From assembly GCA_050249415.1 (NCBI GenBank), contig JBFWQO010000006.1, forward strand, positions 62,001 to 126,000: 64,000 bases of DNA, in the 5' to 3' direction. Below, piece after piece: positions 37,237-45,803 of this stretch; the stretch's first letter is position 1, and the number at the start of each line of letters is the position of its first letter. Made by a program: the position numbers and the translations under genes. The DNA comes from CADEFQ01 sp050249415. Lineage in GTDB: Bacteria > Pseudomonadota > Gammaproteobacteria > Steroidobacterales > Steroidobacteraceae. The notes under the pieces were generated by a model. That model searched no databases, was not told where the DNA came from, and worked only from the letters and a program-made list of their open reading frames with translations.

Positions 37237-37985
37237 GCACCGCGGAGTACCGGCGCACGGGGCTCGCGCTGATCGCCTTCGCGATCCTGGTCGTGCCGCC
37301 CGTTCGACGCGCAATGCAGTCCAGCATGACGGCGCAGATGCTGCTCGACATTCCGCTGCTGGCCGCATGCGGATGGCTGCTGGCTGCAGCGGTGCCGCGG
37401 CCGGTGTGCCGCGTGCTCCACAGCTGGAACCGCGGCGGTGTCAGCGGCCTGTTGCTCGCGTCATCGACTGCCGCGCTGTGGATGCTGCCGCGTGCCCTCG
37501 ACGCCGCGGTGAACGACCCATGGGCAGAAGCCGCGAAGCTTCTGTCGGTGCCGCTCCTGATCGGATTGCCACTCGGCCTCAGCTGGCCGCGCATGGGGTT
37601 CGTAGTGCGAGGCGTACTGCTCGCCGAACTGATCGCGAGCTGCTTTCGCCTCGGCTGGCTGTACCAGATCTCGCCCGTGCGCCTGTGCAACAGCTTCCTG
37701 CTGGATGACCAGCAGCGACTCGGCACCGGGCTGCTCATCGCCGGCAGCTTCGCGTTCCTCTACCTCGCGGGCAAACTGCTGTGGGGAAAGTTCACTTCAA
37801 CGGGCATCGCGTTCGAGGCCGGACCCGATTCGCCGGTCGGGCACGAGCCAGATCAGGGCCGCGGCGACATGGATCGTCGGGCACCACGCATGCCTGTGCT
37901 ACCCTCGGCACCCGGTTTGCGTACCAGTAACAGATATGACAGAACAACCGATATTCTGGCGAGGCGGCGCACCCGGAGAAGGTAA
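37233..37985 (+). CDS. Membrane protein of the heme-copper gene cluster, unknown function
   Basis: 250 residues with about six hydrophobic segments to residue ~187 (ends LYLAGKLLWGKF), then a 60-residue polar tail of uncertain reality. CNSFLLDDQQRLGTGLLIAG between helices looks conserved. GTG 37233 overlaps the Sco stop. Its position suggests a role in assembly of the enzyme, but I do not recognise the family. The last 50 bases overlap the start of the next gene. Confidence 0.7.
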   Translation: MSTAEYRRTGLALIAFAILVVPPVRRAMQSSMTAQMLLDIPLLAACGWLLAAAVPRPVCRVLHSWNRGGVSGLLLASSTAALWMLPRALDAAVNDPWAEAAKLLSVPLLIGLPLGLSWPRMGFVVRGVLLAELIASCFRLGWLYQISPVRLCNSFLLDDQQRLGTGLLIAGSFAFLYLAGKLLWGKFTSTGIAFEAGPDSPVGHEPDQGRGDMDRRAPRMPVLPSAPGLRTSNRYDRTTDILARRRTRRR

Positions 37986-38289
37986 AGGAAGGGATCTGCG
38001 GCCGCCCGAGGCCGCACATTTTGAACCCGCGTTACGCGCTGCGTGTGCGGCTTGCGGCTACGACGTGGATGATTACTTTGCCGCCCTCGGCACTTATGGC
38101 AGCTGGCTTGTTCACATGAAACGCGAGGGCCGACGATATCGCGTCTTCTGGAACGGTAAGAGCAAGCAGTTGACATTCGAAAGGAACCGCCCGGACGGCT
38201 GGTTCGAGCTTGCTACCGCAGCGCATGAAGATGCCAGTTTGCGCGGCTTTGTGTCGGGGCTGAAAGCGCTGCTCGGCACACCGGAATGA
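37936..38289 (+). CDS. Unknown small protein
   Basis: 117 residues, MTEQPIFWRGGAPGEG at the start, YGSWLVHMKREGRRYRVFWNG in the middle and FVSGLKALLGTPE at the end. The composition is soluble alpha/beta with one Cys pair (CAAC), no signal peptide and no membrane segment. It resembles no family I can name. It may be immunity- or stress-related, but nothing shows this. The codon use and the strong aromatic pattern suggest a real gene. A small AT-rich stretch precedes ATG 37936. Confidence 0.6.
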   Translation: MTEQPIFWRGGAPGEGKGRDLRPPEAAHFEPALRAACAACGYDVDDYFAALGTYGSWLVHMKREGRRYRVFWNGKSKQLTFERNRPDGWFELATAAHEDASLRGFVSGLKALLGTPE

Positions 38290-38351
38290 GCCGGACGAAG
38301 CCAGGCATCGAGGATCGCCGCCAAACAAGAGCCGCGAACGCCTGGAGACCC

Positions 38352-38906
38352 TCATGACGCCGCCGCCTTCGGCGCGCTGAGGCTTTTGGCGTAGTAACCC
38401 GAAGGATCGAAGCAGCAGACTCGCTTCTTGCCCGCCGCGAGCATGTCGCGCGCGCTGTCCACCCGGCTCTTGCGGGTCTTTGCCTGCTTCGCGGACTCTA
38501 TCCAGTGGACCCAGTCGATTCGCGCAACGGTGGTCGTGGCATCCCAGACGGCCCGTGCGCGTGGCGACGCTGCGAGTGCCTTGCGGAAGTCCGGCGGCAG
38601 CTTCGGCTCCGGCTCTTTCGGCAACGGAGCGATTGCCATCGCAACGGTCTCGCCGATCCTGGCGCCCGAAGCTGCGCGCAGCACCTTGCCGACCTTCAGC
38701 CAGTGGCTCTGCTGGCCATCCGGCTCGAGCACGGCCTCGAACCCATGGCCGTTGATCGTGCCTTTCACGCTCGTCCGGCCGCGCCGCGAGAGCTTCTTGC
38801 TGACGGACCTCGGCAGGACCAGGAATGCCCACGAGCACCCCTTGCCCGACGCTTCCGGACGAAGCAGCTTCGCCTCGAAACGCCAACCCGCTGCAACCTC
38901 GTTCAT
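38352..38906 (-). CDS. YdeI/OmpD-associated family protein with DUF1905-like domain
   Basis: 184 residues. The N-terminal half is a DUF1905-like barrel (FLVLPRSVSKKLSRRG, VKGTINGHGFEAVL). The C-terminal half has the YdeI motif set: LPPDFRKALAASPRARAVWD and IDWVHWIESAKQAKTRKSRV. Proteins of this type are widespread and poorly understood; some relatives are linked to bacteriocin or polymyxin tolerance. It lies 18 bases after the cytochrome c4 gene on the same strand. Confidence 0.87.
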   Translation of the reverse strand: MNEVAAGWRFEAKLLRPEASGKGCSWAFLVLPRSVSKKLSRRGRTSVKGTINGHGFEAVLEPDGQQSHWLKVGKVLRAASGARIGETVAMAIAPLPKEPEPKLPPDFRKALAASPRARAVWDATTTVARIDWVHWIESAKQAKTRKSRVDSARDMLAAGKKRVCCFDPSGYYAKSLSAPKAAAS

Positions 38907-38924
38907 GACCGATCCCGGTGACGC

Positions 38925-39530
38925 TCAGGGTGTGAGTTCCGAAAGGTACTCCGCCAGCCCGTCGATGTCGTCGGCATCGAGTGGCGACAGGAGCGCGATG
39001 TGATCGGCCGGGAAGTTCGGCCGGCGACCGTCGACGGCGTCGTGCAGCTGGCGGCGCAGGTACATGTATTGCTGTCCCGCAAGACGCGGAATGACGCGCG
39101 CATCGCTGCCCTCGGCGCGCGCGCCGTGGCACGACGCGCAGGTCTTGCCGTAGACCTGCGCGCCTCGCTCGCCGCCCTCACCGCTGCCGCCGCCCGCCGG
39201 CGGCGCCGGCAATCCGGCGAGATACGCCGCGACGTTCCCGATCTGCGCGTCATCGGCGAAGCGGTGCTCCGCCATGACGCTCTCCATGCGCGCATCCCAG
39301 CGCTCGCCTTCGCGGTAGTCGCGCAGTTGCCTGGCGATGACCGAAGCGTGTTGCCCTGCGAGCGCCGGCACCTGGCCATTCACCGTACCCTGCGCTTTCG
39401 GGCCGTGGCAGCCGGCGCATTCGGCATAGGTTTTCGCGCCCGCCGTCGCGTCGCCGATCGCAACGGTCGAGGTGCAGGCCACAACTATCCCGAGTGCGCT
39501 CGCAATGACGATGGCCAGTGTCGGTTTCAT
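38925..39530 (-). CDS. Diheme cytochrome c4-type protein
   Basis: 201 residues, exported. It has two c-type domains with CAGCH and CASCH heme sites, each followed by a Met region (MESVMAEHRF; a later one near the end). A Gly-rich linker (PPAGGGSGEGGERG) joins them. Cytochromes c4 pass electrons from the bc1 complex to terminal oxidases, so it could feed the CuA enzyme encoded nearby. The first 25 residues are the signal sequence; the Cys in it (VACTSTV) is not a clear lipobox. The tRNA gene is 21 bases upstream. Confidence 0.93.
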   Translation of the reverse strand: MKPTLAIVIASALGIVVACTSTVAIGDATAGAKTYAECAGCHGPKAQGTVNGQVPALAGQHASVIARQLRDYREGERWDARMESVMAEHRFADDAQIGNVAAYLAGLPAPPAGGGSGEGGERGAQVYGKTCASCHGARAEGSDARVIPRLAGQQYMYLRRQLHDAVDGRRPNFPADHIALLSPLDADDIDGLAEYLSELTP

Positions 39531-39551
39531 GGGCGCTCCGCGTGGAGATCG

Positions 39552-39624
39552 TGGGCCTGCCTGGATTCGAACCAGGGACCAAGGGATTATGAGTCCCCTG
39601 CACTAACCGCTGTGCTACAGGCCC
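39552..39624 (-). tRNA. tRNA with CAU anticodon, probably tRNA-Ile2
   Basis: 73 bases. Acceptor GGGCCTG/CAGGCCC pairs perfectly, with discriminator A. The D arm is GCAC/GTGC. The anticodon stem GGGGA/TCCCT holds loop CTCATAA, anticodon CAT. The T arm CCTGG/CCAGG holds TTCGAAT. The body (GGTTAG, GACTCATAATC, CTTGGTC) is closer to E. coli tRNA-Ile2 (lysidine type, AUA codons) than to elongator or initiator Met tRNA. CCA is not encoded. Identity as Ile2 rather than Met is inference. Confidence 0.9.
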
Positions 39625-39721
39625 GCCGGGCAAGGGCGCATTGTACCCTGGCGTAGGGGTGAATACGGTGTCGCCGCGCCGTGCGCCGGCGCTAGCATCA
39701 TTCCCATTCGAGGAGGAGCCG

Positions 39722-40045
39722 ATGCCAGAGACGAATGCGACGCGTCCCGCCTATCTGCTGGTGCAGGGCGTGGTGACCGATCCCGAGGGCTTCAAGGCCT
39801 ACAACGCCGCGCTGCCGCCGATCTACGCGAAGTTCGGCGGCGCGCACATCAGCCTGACCCCGGCCGCGAAAGTGGAAATGATCGAGGGCGCGGCCGAGGG
39901 CCGCAGCGTCGTGATCTCGAGGTTTCCATCGAAAGAGGCGGCGCTCGCCTTCTGGCATTCGCCCGAATACACCGCCGCGAAGTCCTTGCGCGCCGGCAAG
40001 GGCACCTTCAGCGTCATGGTGCTCGAGGGCCTCCCGGGAACCTGA
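39722..40045 (+). CDS. DUF1330 family protein
   Basis: 107 residues with the DUF1330 pattern: AYLLVQGVVTDPEGFKAYNA, a central EGAAEGRSVVISRFPSKEAALAFWHSPEY and a short end. It is a ferredoxin-like fold of unknown ligand. GAGGAG lies 7 bases before ATG 39722. Its 3' end overlaps the convergent membrane-protein gene by 32 bases. Confidence 0.9.
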   Translation: MPETNATRPAYLLVQGVVTDPEGFKAYNAALPPIYAKFGGAHISLTPAAKVEMIEGAAEGRSVVISRFPSKEAALAFWHSPEYTAAKSLRAGKGTFSVMVLEGLPGT

Positions 40046-40454
40046 TCGCCTGCGCGGCGATGGGCCCGTCGGCGACGGGCCTCGCGGGCCACGTGGAGGC
40101 GGCGATCAGCATCAGCACGGCGGAGGCGGCGAGCGCCCAGGCGCCGATGCGGCTCGCGGCAAACGAGAACAGCAGCACGGTGCTGAGCAGCGGCATGAGC
40201 GTGAGCACGAGAACGAACTGGCGCGACACGCTGCGCGGGTGCGCCGCGGCATAGAGCATCACGAGCGCGAGCAGGCCGAGCTGCGCGCAGAACCCGAGCC
40301 ACATCGCGCGCACCGACTGCTGGTAGAACGGCTCGAGCCCGCTGCTGCCGATCGCGATGGACGCGGCGATGTAGGTCGCGAGGAAATAAACGGCCGCGCC
40401 CGCGACGATCAGGGCCGCCCCGACCGTGCACCAGCGAAAGACCCGCTGCGACAT
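40014..40454 (-). CDS. Small four-helix membrane protein, unknown
   Basis: 146 residues. Four hydrophobic segments start at about residues 9, 49, 82 and 105. The opening MSQRVFRWCTVGAAL is a stop-transfer-like signal. No family recognised. ATG 40454 shares one base with the stop of the upstream gene (TGATG), so the two are a coupled pair. Confidence 0.7.
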   Translation of the reverse strand: MSQRVFRWCTVGAALIVAGAAVYFLATYIAASIAIGSSGLEPFYQQSVRAMWLGFCAQLGLLALVMLYAAAHPRSVSRQFVLVLTLMPLLSTVLLFSFAASRIGAWALAASAVLMLIAASTWPARPVADGPIAAQAIRFPGGPRAP

Positions 40455-41029
40455 CACTTCACCCTCCTGCGCACGTAGCGCGTGATCGATGCGCTCGCGC
40501 CCCACAGCGCGAACGCCACCGCGAGCACGATCGTGGCGCTCCCAGCCGCGATCTTGGCGTACTTCGCCACGACCGCGAGCCAGGCGACACCCGTGTGCAA
40601 TGGAGGATAGCGCCCCACGACCCACGCGTTCGCGACATTCTCGATCCAGTCGAATACGCAGCCGAGATAGAGCCACGGCACGTAGCGCGCCCAGTCGCCG
40701 GCCTCGTAAACCGTGGGCCTCGCGCGCCGCAATCCCCACACGAGCAGCGCGCCCCACAACGAGGCCGAGACGAACGGAAACAGGAAGTCCGTCTGCGAGA
40801 ACTCGCCGTAGAGCCGTACGGCCTCCGGTGTGTAGCGCGCGAGCTGGGCCGCGATGCCGGCGACGTCGAGGCTCGACTGCATGTCGAACGCCTCATGGCC
40901 CGTGACCTGCTCGATCTGCGCGCTGATGGCGAGCAGGCGCCGTGCCATCCAGACGGTCAGCGCCGCCAGCAGCGCGATCAGCCACCAGCGGCTCGCGAGC
41001 GCGATCACGAGGCGTCGCAGCGTACCCAT
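40454..41029 (-). CDS. Membrane protein, unknown
   Basis: 191 residues with about four helices. ATG 41029 (GTLRRLVIALASRWWLIAL) is used since the frame further upstream overlaps the promoter side of the methyltransferase gene. FSQTDFLFPFVSASLWGALL, YLGCVFDWIENVANAWVVG and a charged C-terminal end are the notable features. A similar pattern occurs in unassigned family-wide hypotheticals. Function unknown; it pairs with the gene below. Confidence 0.75.
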   Translation of the reverse strand: MGTLRRLVIALASRWWLIALLAALTVWMARRLLAISAQIEQVTGHEAFDMQSSLDVAGIAAQLARYTPEAVRLYGEFSQTDFLFPFVSASLWGALLVWGLRRARPTVYEAGDWARYVPWLYLGCVFDWIENVANAWVVGRYPPLHTGVAWLAVVAKYAKIAAGSATIVLAVAFALWGASASITRYVRRRVK

Positions 41030-41163
41030 TCCGCTAGCATGCCCCAAGCGGCGGCAGGCGGCCATGGACGCTTCATCGCAGCACGCGGGCGGGTCATCGC
41101 ATCGGCCGTTCGCCTCGCCGCGCCGGGCGTGCATGATGCCGCCCTGCACCGAAGGAGCCCCTC

Positions 41164-41922
41164 ATGCGTACCCTCGTTTCGCTGCTCGCGCTGCTCATCG
41201 TCGCGTCGACCGCCCCTGCCGGTGATGCGACGCCGGATTCCGTCTACGCCCGCGCCGTGGCCGACCCGGCGCGTTCCGCGAAGGATCGCGAGCGCGATGC
41301 GCGCGACAAGCCGGCGGACGTGCTCGCGCTCGCGGGATTCGCGCCCGGCATGAGGGTCGCCGACATTTTCGCCGGTGGCGGCTACTACTCGGAACTGCTG
41401 GGCGACGTGGTCGGCCCGGGCGGCAGCGTGCTGATGCTGAACAACACCGCCTACCAGCAATTCGCGCGCGCGGAGCTGAAAGAGCGGTTGAAGGACGGTC
41501 GTCTCGCCAACGTGAAGCCGATGCTCGTCGAGAGCTGCGACCTGCGGCTCGGCCAGGACAATCTCGACGGCGCGCTCATCGTGATGTCGTACCACGACCT
41601 CTACCACGTCGACGAGGCGGGCGGCTGGGCGCCGATCAATGCCGGCCACTTCCTCGACCAGATCCATGCGGCGCTGAAACCCGGCGGCGTATTCCTGATC
41701 GTCGACCACGCCGCGAAGGGCGGCACGGGCAAGGACGCGGCGCAGAACCTGCACCGCATCGACGAGCACTTCGCCAGGCGCGACATCGAGAGCCACGGCT
41801 TTCGGCTCGAGAAGACCTGGGACGGGCTGCGCAACGCGGCCGACGCGCACACGCAAGGCGTGTTCGACCCTGCGATCCGCGGCCATACGGACCGCTTCGT
41901 GCACGTCTATCGACGCATCTAG
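41164..41922 (+). CDS. Exported SAM-dependent methyltransferase-like protein
   Basis: 252 residues. A clear signal peptide (residues 1-20, LVSLLALLIVASTAPAG) is followed by a class I methyltransferase fold: motif I in VADIFAGGGYYSELLGDVVG, the acidic strand end in VLMLNN, post-I LDGALIVMSYHDLYHV and GGVFLIVDHAA. Several bacteria have such exported methyltransferase-like proteins. SAM is not known in the periplasm, so either the signal is uncut or the fold has another role. Confidence 0.85.
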   Translation: MRTLVSLLALLIVASTAPAGDATPDSVYARAVADPARSAKDRERDARDKPADVLALAGFAPGMRVADIFAGGGYYSELLGDVVGPGGSVLMLNNTAYQQFARAELKERLKDGRLANVKPMLVESCDLRLGQDNLDGALIVMSYHDLYHVDEAGGWAPINAGHFLDQIHAALKPGGVFLIVDHAAKGGTGKDAAQNLHRIDEHFARRDIESHGFRLEKTWDGLRNAADAHTQGVFDPAIRGHTDRFVHVYRRI

Positions 41923-44460
41923 TCAACCCGGGCGAGGGCGACGCTTCACGCCGCGCGTGGGCTCTGCCTCGAGCGGGTTCTCGGGCCAGTGGTGCTTCGG
42001 GTAGCGGCCGCGCAGGTCTTTGCGTACCTCCGCGTAGGCGCCGCGCCAGAAACTCGCGAGATCGCGCGTGACCTGAACGGGCCGCCGCGCGGGCGACAGC
42101 AGCGTGAAGGTGACCGGCACCCTGCCGCCGCCGACGCTAGGCGTCATCGCGAGGCCGAAGACTTCCTGCAATCGCACCGCAACGGTCGGCGCGGCCGGAT
42201 CGGTGTAGTCCACGGGCAGCTGCGACCCGGTCGGCATCGTGAGCGTGGCCGGCGCGAGCCGCGCAAGCGCCTGGCGCTGCGCGTGCGTGAGCTGCGCGCC
42301 AAGTATTTCGTTCATCGACAGTCGCGCGAGCTGGGCGCGACGCGTGATGCCGCCGAGCCAGGGCGTGAGCCAGTCCGCGAGCGTCATGACGAGCGCGCCA
42401 TCGGAGAGGTCCGGCCACTCGCCAGCGTGCGCCCCATCGAGCGATACCACGAATGCGACGCGGCGCTGCAGGTTGCGCGCGTCCTCCGTCCATGGCAGCG
42501 CGCCGAGGCCGAGCGTACGGACACCCTCGAGCATCGCCGCTTCGCTCGCGCCCGCCGGCAGGTCATGCAGCGCCCGCTCGTCGAGCACGAGCGAACCGAG
42601 CCGGCGCGTGCGTCGTGCGACCACCGCTGCCGTGCGCGCATCCCATGCGACCTCGTCGCGCGTCTCGATGGCATCGCCGAGCCATCGGTCTATCGCCGCG
42701 AGCGGGAGCGGCGCCGCCAACCGGATGCGTGCCTCGCGCACGCTGTCATCGACCGCCGCGACCGCGATGAACTCGCCCGCCGCGGTGTCCGGCTGCGCGA
42801 ACAGCGCGCCCCGACCGTTCGACAACGCATAGCGCAGGTCGCCGTCGCCGCGCCGTCGCCCGATGCGATCGGGATAGGCGAGCGCGAGCAGCTCGCCGGC
42901 CTCCCCACCGTGTGCGGCGCGATCCGGCGATCCGGTCGAGGCTGCGCGGAGCTGCTTCGCCGCCCGGCGCACACGCTCGAGTACGCCCCGATCGACATCG
43001 GGCCCGCCGGCACCGCGACCCTCGAGGATCTCGAGGCGTGTGCGCAGGTCCGCGTCGCGCCCGGCCCCGCGCAGCAGGTCGCGCTCGCCGAGCAGCGCGG
43101 CGATGTCGGCGGCGAGGCCCCCCGCATCGCGATCGCGGGCCCGCAACAGCATATGCGCGAGGCGCGGATGCACGGGCAGCGCCGCCATCGCGCGCCCGTG
43201 CGCGGTGATGCGCTGCATGCCGTCGATCGCCCCGAGGGCGCGCAGGAGATCCCGCGCGCTCGCGAGTTGCGCCGCGGGCGGCGCGTCGAGCCAGGCGAGG
43301 CGGTTCGCATCGACCGTGCCCCATGCCGCGAGTTCGAGCGCGAGCGGCGCGAGATCGGCCTCGGTGATCTCGGCCGGCGTGAAAGCCGCGAGACTGCGGT
43401 GGGCGCCCTCGCCCCACAGGCGGTAACAGATACCGGACGCCGTGCGGCCGGCGCGGCCCTGGCGTTGATCGGCGGATGCGCGCGACACACGGCGTGTTTC
43501 GAGGCGCGCCATACCGCTCACGGGATCGAAAGCCGCGCGGCGTACGAGGCCACTGTCGACGACGACGCGCACACCGGGAATCGTGAGGCTCGTCTCGGCG
43601 ATGTTGGTCGCGAGGACGACGCGACGCGTCCCGGCACCGGCCGGCGCGAGCGCCGCGAGCTGCGCATCGCCCGTGAGCTCGCCGTACAAAGTGCGCACAT
43701 CGACCCCGCGCGGCAGGTCGGAGGCCTCGAGCGTCGCCGCGACCCGGCGGATCTCGCCGGCGCCCGCCAGGAACACGAGCACATCGCCGACCTCCTCGCG
43801 CAGCGCGCGCAGCACCGCCACCGCGGCGAGCCGCTCGGGCGATTCCGCGTCGCCCGGCAGCACCGGCAACCCGCGCCCGAGGTAGCGCGTCTCGACCGGA
43901 TACAGGCGGCCGGCCGCGGTGATGGCCGGCGCATGGCCGAGCAGCGCCGCGACGGCCTCACCATCGAGCGTCGCCGACATCACGAGCAGGCGCAGATCCG
44001 GCCGCAGGGTTGCCCGCGATTCGAGCGCGAGTGCGAGCCCGAGATCGGCGTGCAGGCTGCGCTCGTGGAACTCGTCGAACAGCACCGCGGCCGCGTGTTC
44101 GAGTGCGGGATCGGCCTGCAGCAGCCGCGTGAGCACGCCTTCGGTGATCACCTCGATGCGCGTCGCACGCGACACTTTCGATTCGAGCCGCATGCGGTAG
44201 CCGACGCGCTCGCCCGCGCGCTCACCGAGGCTCGCCGCCATGCGTTCGGCCACGGCGCGTGCCGCGAGCCGTCGCGGCTCGAGCACGAGGAGCTTGCGGC
44301 CCGCGACCCACGGCTCCGCGAGCAGCGCGAGCGGCACGACCGTGCTCTTGCCCGCCCCTGGCGGGGCCTGCAGGACCGCCACGCCGGCCTCGCGCAACGC
44401 GGCCTTCAGTGCAGGCAGTGCCTCTTCGACCGGCAGTCTCGGGGTCGGCTCCGGGGACAT
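41923..44460 (-). CDS. hrpB: ATP-dependent RNA helicase HrpB
   Basis: 845 residues, DEAH-box superfamily 2 helicase. Walker A APPGAGKSTVVPLALL, the box II motif DEFHERS (in place of DEAH), SAT as motif III (VMSATLD), TNIAETSLTIPG and the QRQGRAGRTASG motif VI are all present. The C-terminal HrpB_C region ends ...YPKHHWPENPLEAEPTRG, as in E. coli HrpB (about 820 residues). The RNA substrate is unknown in most bacteria; links to host contact and mRNA processing are reported in some. It is convergent with the methyltransferase gene with no gap between stops. Confidence 0.95.
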   Translation of the reverse strand: MSPEPTPRLPVEEALPALKAALREAGVAVLQAPPGAGKSTVVPLALLAEPWVAGRKLLVLEPRRLAARAVAERMAASLGERAGERVGYRMRLESKVSRATRIEVITEGVLTRLLQADPALEHAAAVLFDEFHERSLHADLGLALALESRATLRPDLRLLVMSATLDGEAVAALLGHAPAITAAGRLYPVETRYLGRGLPVLPGDAESPERLAAVAVLRALREEVGDVLVFLAGAGEIRRVAATLEASDLPRGVDVRTLYGELTGDAQLAALAPAGAGTRRVVLATNIAETSLTIPGVRVVVDSGLVRRAAFDPVSGMARLETRRVSRASADQRQGRAGRTASGICYRLWGEGAHRSLAAFTPAEITEADLAPLALELAAWGTVDANRLAWLDAPPAAQLASARDLLRALGAIDGMQRITAHGRAMAALPVHPRLAHMLLRARDRDAGGLAADIAALLGERDLLRGAGRDADLRTRLEILEGRGAGGPDVDRGVLERVRRAAKQLRAASTGSPDRAAHGGEAGELLALAYPDRIGRRRGDGDLRYALSNGRGALFAQPDTAAGEFIAVAAVDDSVREARIRLAAPLPLAAIDRWLGDAIETRDEVAWDARTAAVVARRTRRLGSLVLDERALHDLPAGASEAAMLEGVRTLGLGALPWTEDARNLQRRVAFVVSLDGAHAGEWPDLSDGALVMTLADWLTPWLGGITRRAQLARLSMNEILGAQLTHAQRQALARLAPATLTMPTGSQLPVDYTDPAAPTVAVRLQEVFGLAMTPSVGGGRVPVTFTLLSPARRPVQVTRDLASFWRGAYAEVRKDLRGRYPKHHWPENPLEAEPTRGVKRRPRPG

Positions 44461-44547
44461 CGCATCATTCTAGCGGCGCCGCCACTCGCTGTTCGCCCCT
44501 CGATTCGGGCGCTATCCTTGACGCGGTCGCAACGACGAAAGCACCCC

Positions 44548-45396
44548 ATGAAACTTGGCGGCAGCCGGCGCAGCACCAACGTCGAGGATTACCGCAGCAG
44601 CCCGGGCCGGCGGCCCGGCCTCAAGTTCGGTCTCGGCACGATCGTCGTGCTCGTGATCGGCTATTTCCTCGGCATCAATCCGCTGACCATGCTCGGCCTG
44701 ATGAACAACATGCAGGGTTCGGCGCCGAGCTCGACCCCCGCATCGGCGCCGCCGACGGACCACGATTCCGACCTCGTGCGGGCCGTGCTCGGGGAAACCG
44801 AGGACACCTGGGGCGCGATATTCCGGCAGGGCGGCGCGCAATATCCGCCGCCGACGCTCGCGCTGTTTCGCGGCAGCATCCACTCGGCGTGCGGCTTCGC
44901 GAGCGCGGCGGCGGGCCCCTTCTACTGCCCCGGCGATCGCAAGGTCTACATCGATCTCGCCTTCTACGACGAGCTCGCGCGGCAGTTCCAGGCGCCGGGC
45001 GATTTCGCGCAGGCCTACGTGCTCGCGCACGAGGTGGGCCATCACGTGCAGAACGTGCTCGGCACGCTCGGCAAGGCGCAGGCGGCCCGGCAGCGCCTGG
45101 GTGAGGCCGAACGCAACCAGCTGCAGGTGCGCGTCGAACTGCAGGCCGACTGCTACGCCGGCATCTGGGCGCACCATGCCGACAAGGACCGCGGCATCGT
45201 CGAACCGGGCGACATCGATGAAGGTCTCAGGGCCGCTTCGGCGGTCGGCGACGACACGATCCAGCGGCGCATGCAGGGGCAGGTCGTGCCGGAAACCTTC
45301 ACGCATGGCTCGGCCGAACAACGCATGCAGTGGTTCACGCGCGGTTACGAATCGGGCGACGTAGCGGGCTGCGATACGTTCTCGTCAGGCGGATGA
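44548..45396 (+). CDS. YpfJ-type neutral zinc metallopeptidase
   Basis: 282 residues. One N-terminal membrane helix (~24-46) and a Ser/Pro linker are followed by a peptidase domain with HEVGHHVQN, a third ligand in ELQADCYAG and the end CDTFSSGG. The family (DUF/zinc_peptidase) is predicted to act at the periplasmic face. ATG 44548 is the first start after the divergent hrpB gene; the frame also stays open across hrpB but lacks coding character there. It converges with DUF423 and overlaps it by 12 bases. Confidence 0.92.
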   Translation: MKLGGSRRSTNVEDYRSSPGRRPGLKFGLGTIVVLVIGYFLGINPLTMLGLMNNMQGSAPSSTPASAPPTDHDSDLVRAVLGETEDTWGAIFRQGGAQYPPPTLALFRGSIHSACGFASAAAGPFYCPGDRKVYIDLAFYDELARQFQAPGDFAQAYVLAHEVGHHVQNVLGTLGKAQAARQRLGEAERNQLQVRVELQADCYAGIWAHHADKDRGIVEPGDIDEGLRAASAVGDDTIQRRMQGQVVPETFTHGSAEQRMQWFTRGYESGDVAGCDTFSSGG

Positions 45397-45789
45397 GGCC
45401 GGCGGGGCTGTGCGCGCCGCGTAGATCGTCACCGCAAACAGGGTCCAGCCGAGCATCAGGAAGAACCCGCCGAACGGCGTCACGATACCGAGTGCGCGCG
45501 GCGCACCGAAGCTGAGCGCATAGATGCTGCCGGCGAAGCACGCCATCCCGAGCACGATCAGGCGCGCCGCGATGCGCGCGCCGCGCCGTTCGCGGTTCAT
45601 CACGCTGAGGCCGATCGCGAGGAGGCCGAGCGAATGGTAGTACTGGTAGCGCACCGCCGTCTCGAACACGGCGAGGCGGTCCGGCTCGAGCACCTTGCGC
45701 AAGCCGTGGGAGCCGAAGGCGCCGAGCGCGGTCGCGAGCGCGAGCAGCAGCGCGGCGAGGGCAATCATCCAGCGGGCATCTCTGGTCAT
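45385..45789 (-). CDS. DUF423 membrane protein
   Basis: 134 residues with four helices. GAFGSHGLRKVLEPDRLAVF and VRYQYYHSLGLLAIGL are the DUF423 signature, with FGGFFLMLGW in the last helix. Function is unknown across the family. It lies 14 bases after the MBL gene on the same strand. Confidence 0.93.
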   Translation of the reverse strand: MTRDARWMIALAALLLALATALGAFGSHGLRKVLEPDRLAVFETAVRYQYYHSLGLLAIGLSVMNRERRGARIAARLIVLGMACFAGSIYALSFGAPRALGIVTPFGGFFLMLGWTLFAVTIYAARTAPPASSA

Positions 45790-45803
45790 GCTCGGCTCCC
45801 CGG

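Noticed and set aside
41989..44547. Upstream extension of the YpfJ-type peptidase frame over hrpB
   Set aside because: hrpB is clear on the other strand; the peptidase begins properly at 44548.
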